A program made the position numbers and the translations under genes. Shown piece by piece: positions 13,440-13,696 of a DNA stretch of 13,696 bases (position 1 is the first letter of the stretch; each line of letters opens with the position of its first letter). This DNA comes from Bacillota bacterium (GTDB taxonomy: Bacteria > Bacillota_I > Bacilli_A > RFN20 > CAG-826): contig JAEZSD010000076.1 in NCBI GenBank assembly GCA_023422095.1, positions 1-13,696 on the forward strand. Direction: 5' to 3'. Below the pieces are notes generated by a model that saw only the letters and a list, made by a program, of their open reading frames with translations, was not told the origin of the DNA and made no database searches.

Positions 13440-13696
13440 ATGGCAAGCAATGATTTAGCTATTCGTTTTACTGAAACTAAATACGCGACTCGTAGCGAGG
13501 TTGGCAAAGAGTTAAAAATGTCACTCATTGATAATATCTGGGCCAACATTCTTTCCTATCGAAGCGCTTATAATCAGTATCTAAATATCAAGAGCGTTGA
13601 TCGCAATTCTTTACTGGTGTGCTTTTGCCCAACAGTGGCCACATCCGTAAATGAACTAGAAGGGAAACTCCTTCGCATTTTACGTGAGTATATGCG
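13440..13696 (+). CDS. Unrecognised protein, N-terminal part (cut by window edge)
   Basis: An open frame starts at the ATG at 13440 and runs off the window after 85 residues plus 2 bases. It is well supported by AAAGAGG at 13425-13431, 8 bases upstream, and by the strong promoter before it. The start reads MASNDLAIRFTETKYATRSE, then a probably helical stretch (IDNIWANILSYRSAYNQYL, 30-48), a basic-polar patch and LLVCFCPTVATSVNELEGKLLRIL. There is no signal peptide or membrane helix in this part. I do not recognise a family; it does not look like hemW or hrcA, the usual genes after lepA. The helical, charged N-terminus would suit a soluble protein, and the two cysteines (61 and 63) form a CxC. 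Function unknown. Confidence 0.75.
   Translation, partial: MASNDLAIRFTETKYATRSEVGKELKMSLIDNIWANILSYRSAYNQYLNIKSVDRNSLLVCFCPTVATSVNELEGKLLRILREYM

Overview
The window looks like a chromosomal segment of a low-GC, AT-rich member of the Bacillota, probably from the Erysipelotrichia or Mollicutes-related Bacilli. The backbone order comEA, comEC, holA, rpsT, then lepA is the one found in Bacilli. The usual comEB is missing between comEA and comEC. The sporulation genes gpr and spoIIP, which often lie between rpsT and lepA in spore formers, are replaced here by other genes. Tryptophan is written TGG and TGA is used as a stop (first chrA gene, yfcE-like gene), so the standard genetic code applies and the organism is not a Mycoplasma-type code user. 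All genes look intact except the two cut by the window edges. I see no tRNA, rRNA, CRISPR array, insertion sequence or phage gene, and no stretch over 300 bases without a gene.

Layout: two tandem half-size chromate-transporter-type genes run leftward (the second cut by the left edge). A divergent intergenic region of about 110 bases leads to greA, comEA, comEC and holA on the plus strand. holA converges on rpsT with 2 bases between the stop codons. Behind rpsT on the minus strand are a 663-residue acyl-adenylate ligase fused to an acyl carrier domain and a YfcE-type phosphodiesterase. A divergent promoter region centred on a 16-bp perfect palindrome separates these from fmt, then an XPD/DinG-type helicase with an N-terminal RecB/Cas4-like nuclease, lepA, and the start of an unrecognised gene at the right edge.

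Functionally these are mostly housekeeping or genome-maintenance genes: transcript cleavage (GreA), DNA uptake (ComEA, ComEC), the clamp loader (HolA), translation (S20, Fmt, LepA) and a nuclease-helicase. The metabolic outlier is the ligase-ACP fusion, which probably activates a fatty or other carboxylic acid.

The most interesting signal is the punctuation between genes. Starts fall into two classes. One has a Shine-Dalgarno sequence (second chrA, greA, comEA, rpsT, ligase, last gene). The other has none, but has a -10-like hexamer ending 6-7 bases before the start codon (first chrA, holA, yfcE, fmt, helicase), which predicts leaderless mRNAs; lepA is close, with a predicted leader of about 7 bases. 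Twice, an intrinsic terminator overlapping the end of one gene runs straight into such a promoter for the next. The greA terminator hairpin also carries the ribosome binding site of comEA in its 3' arm. I found no clearly new multi-gene system; these are predictions from sequence alone.
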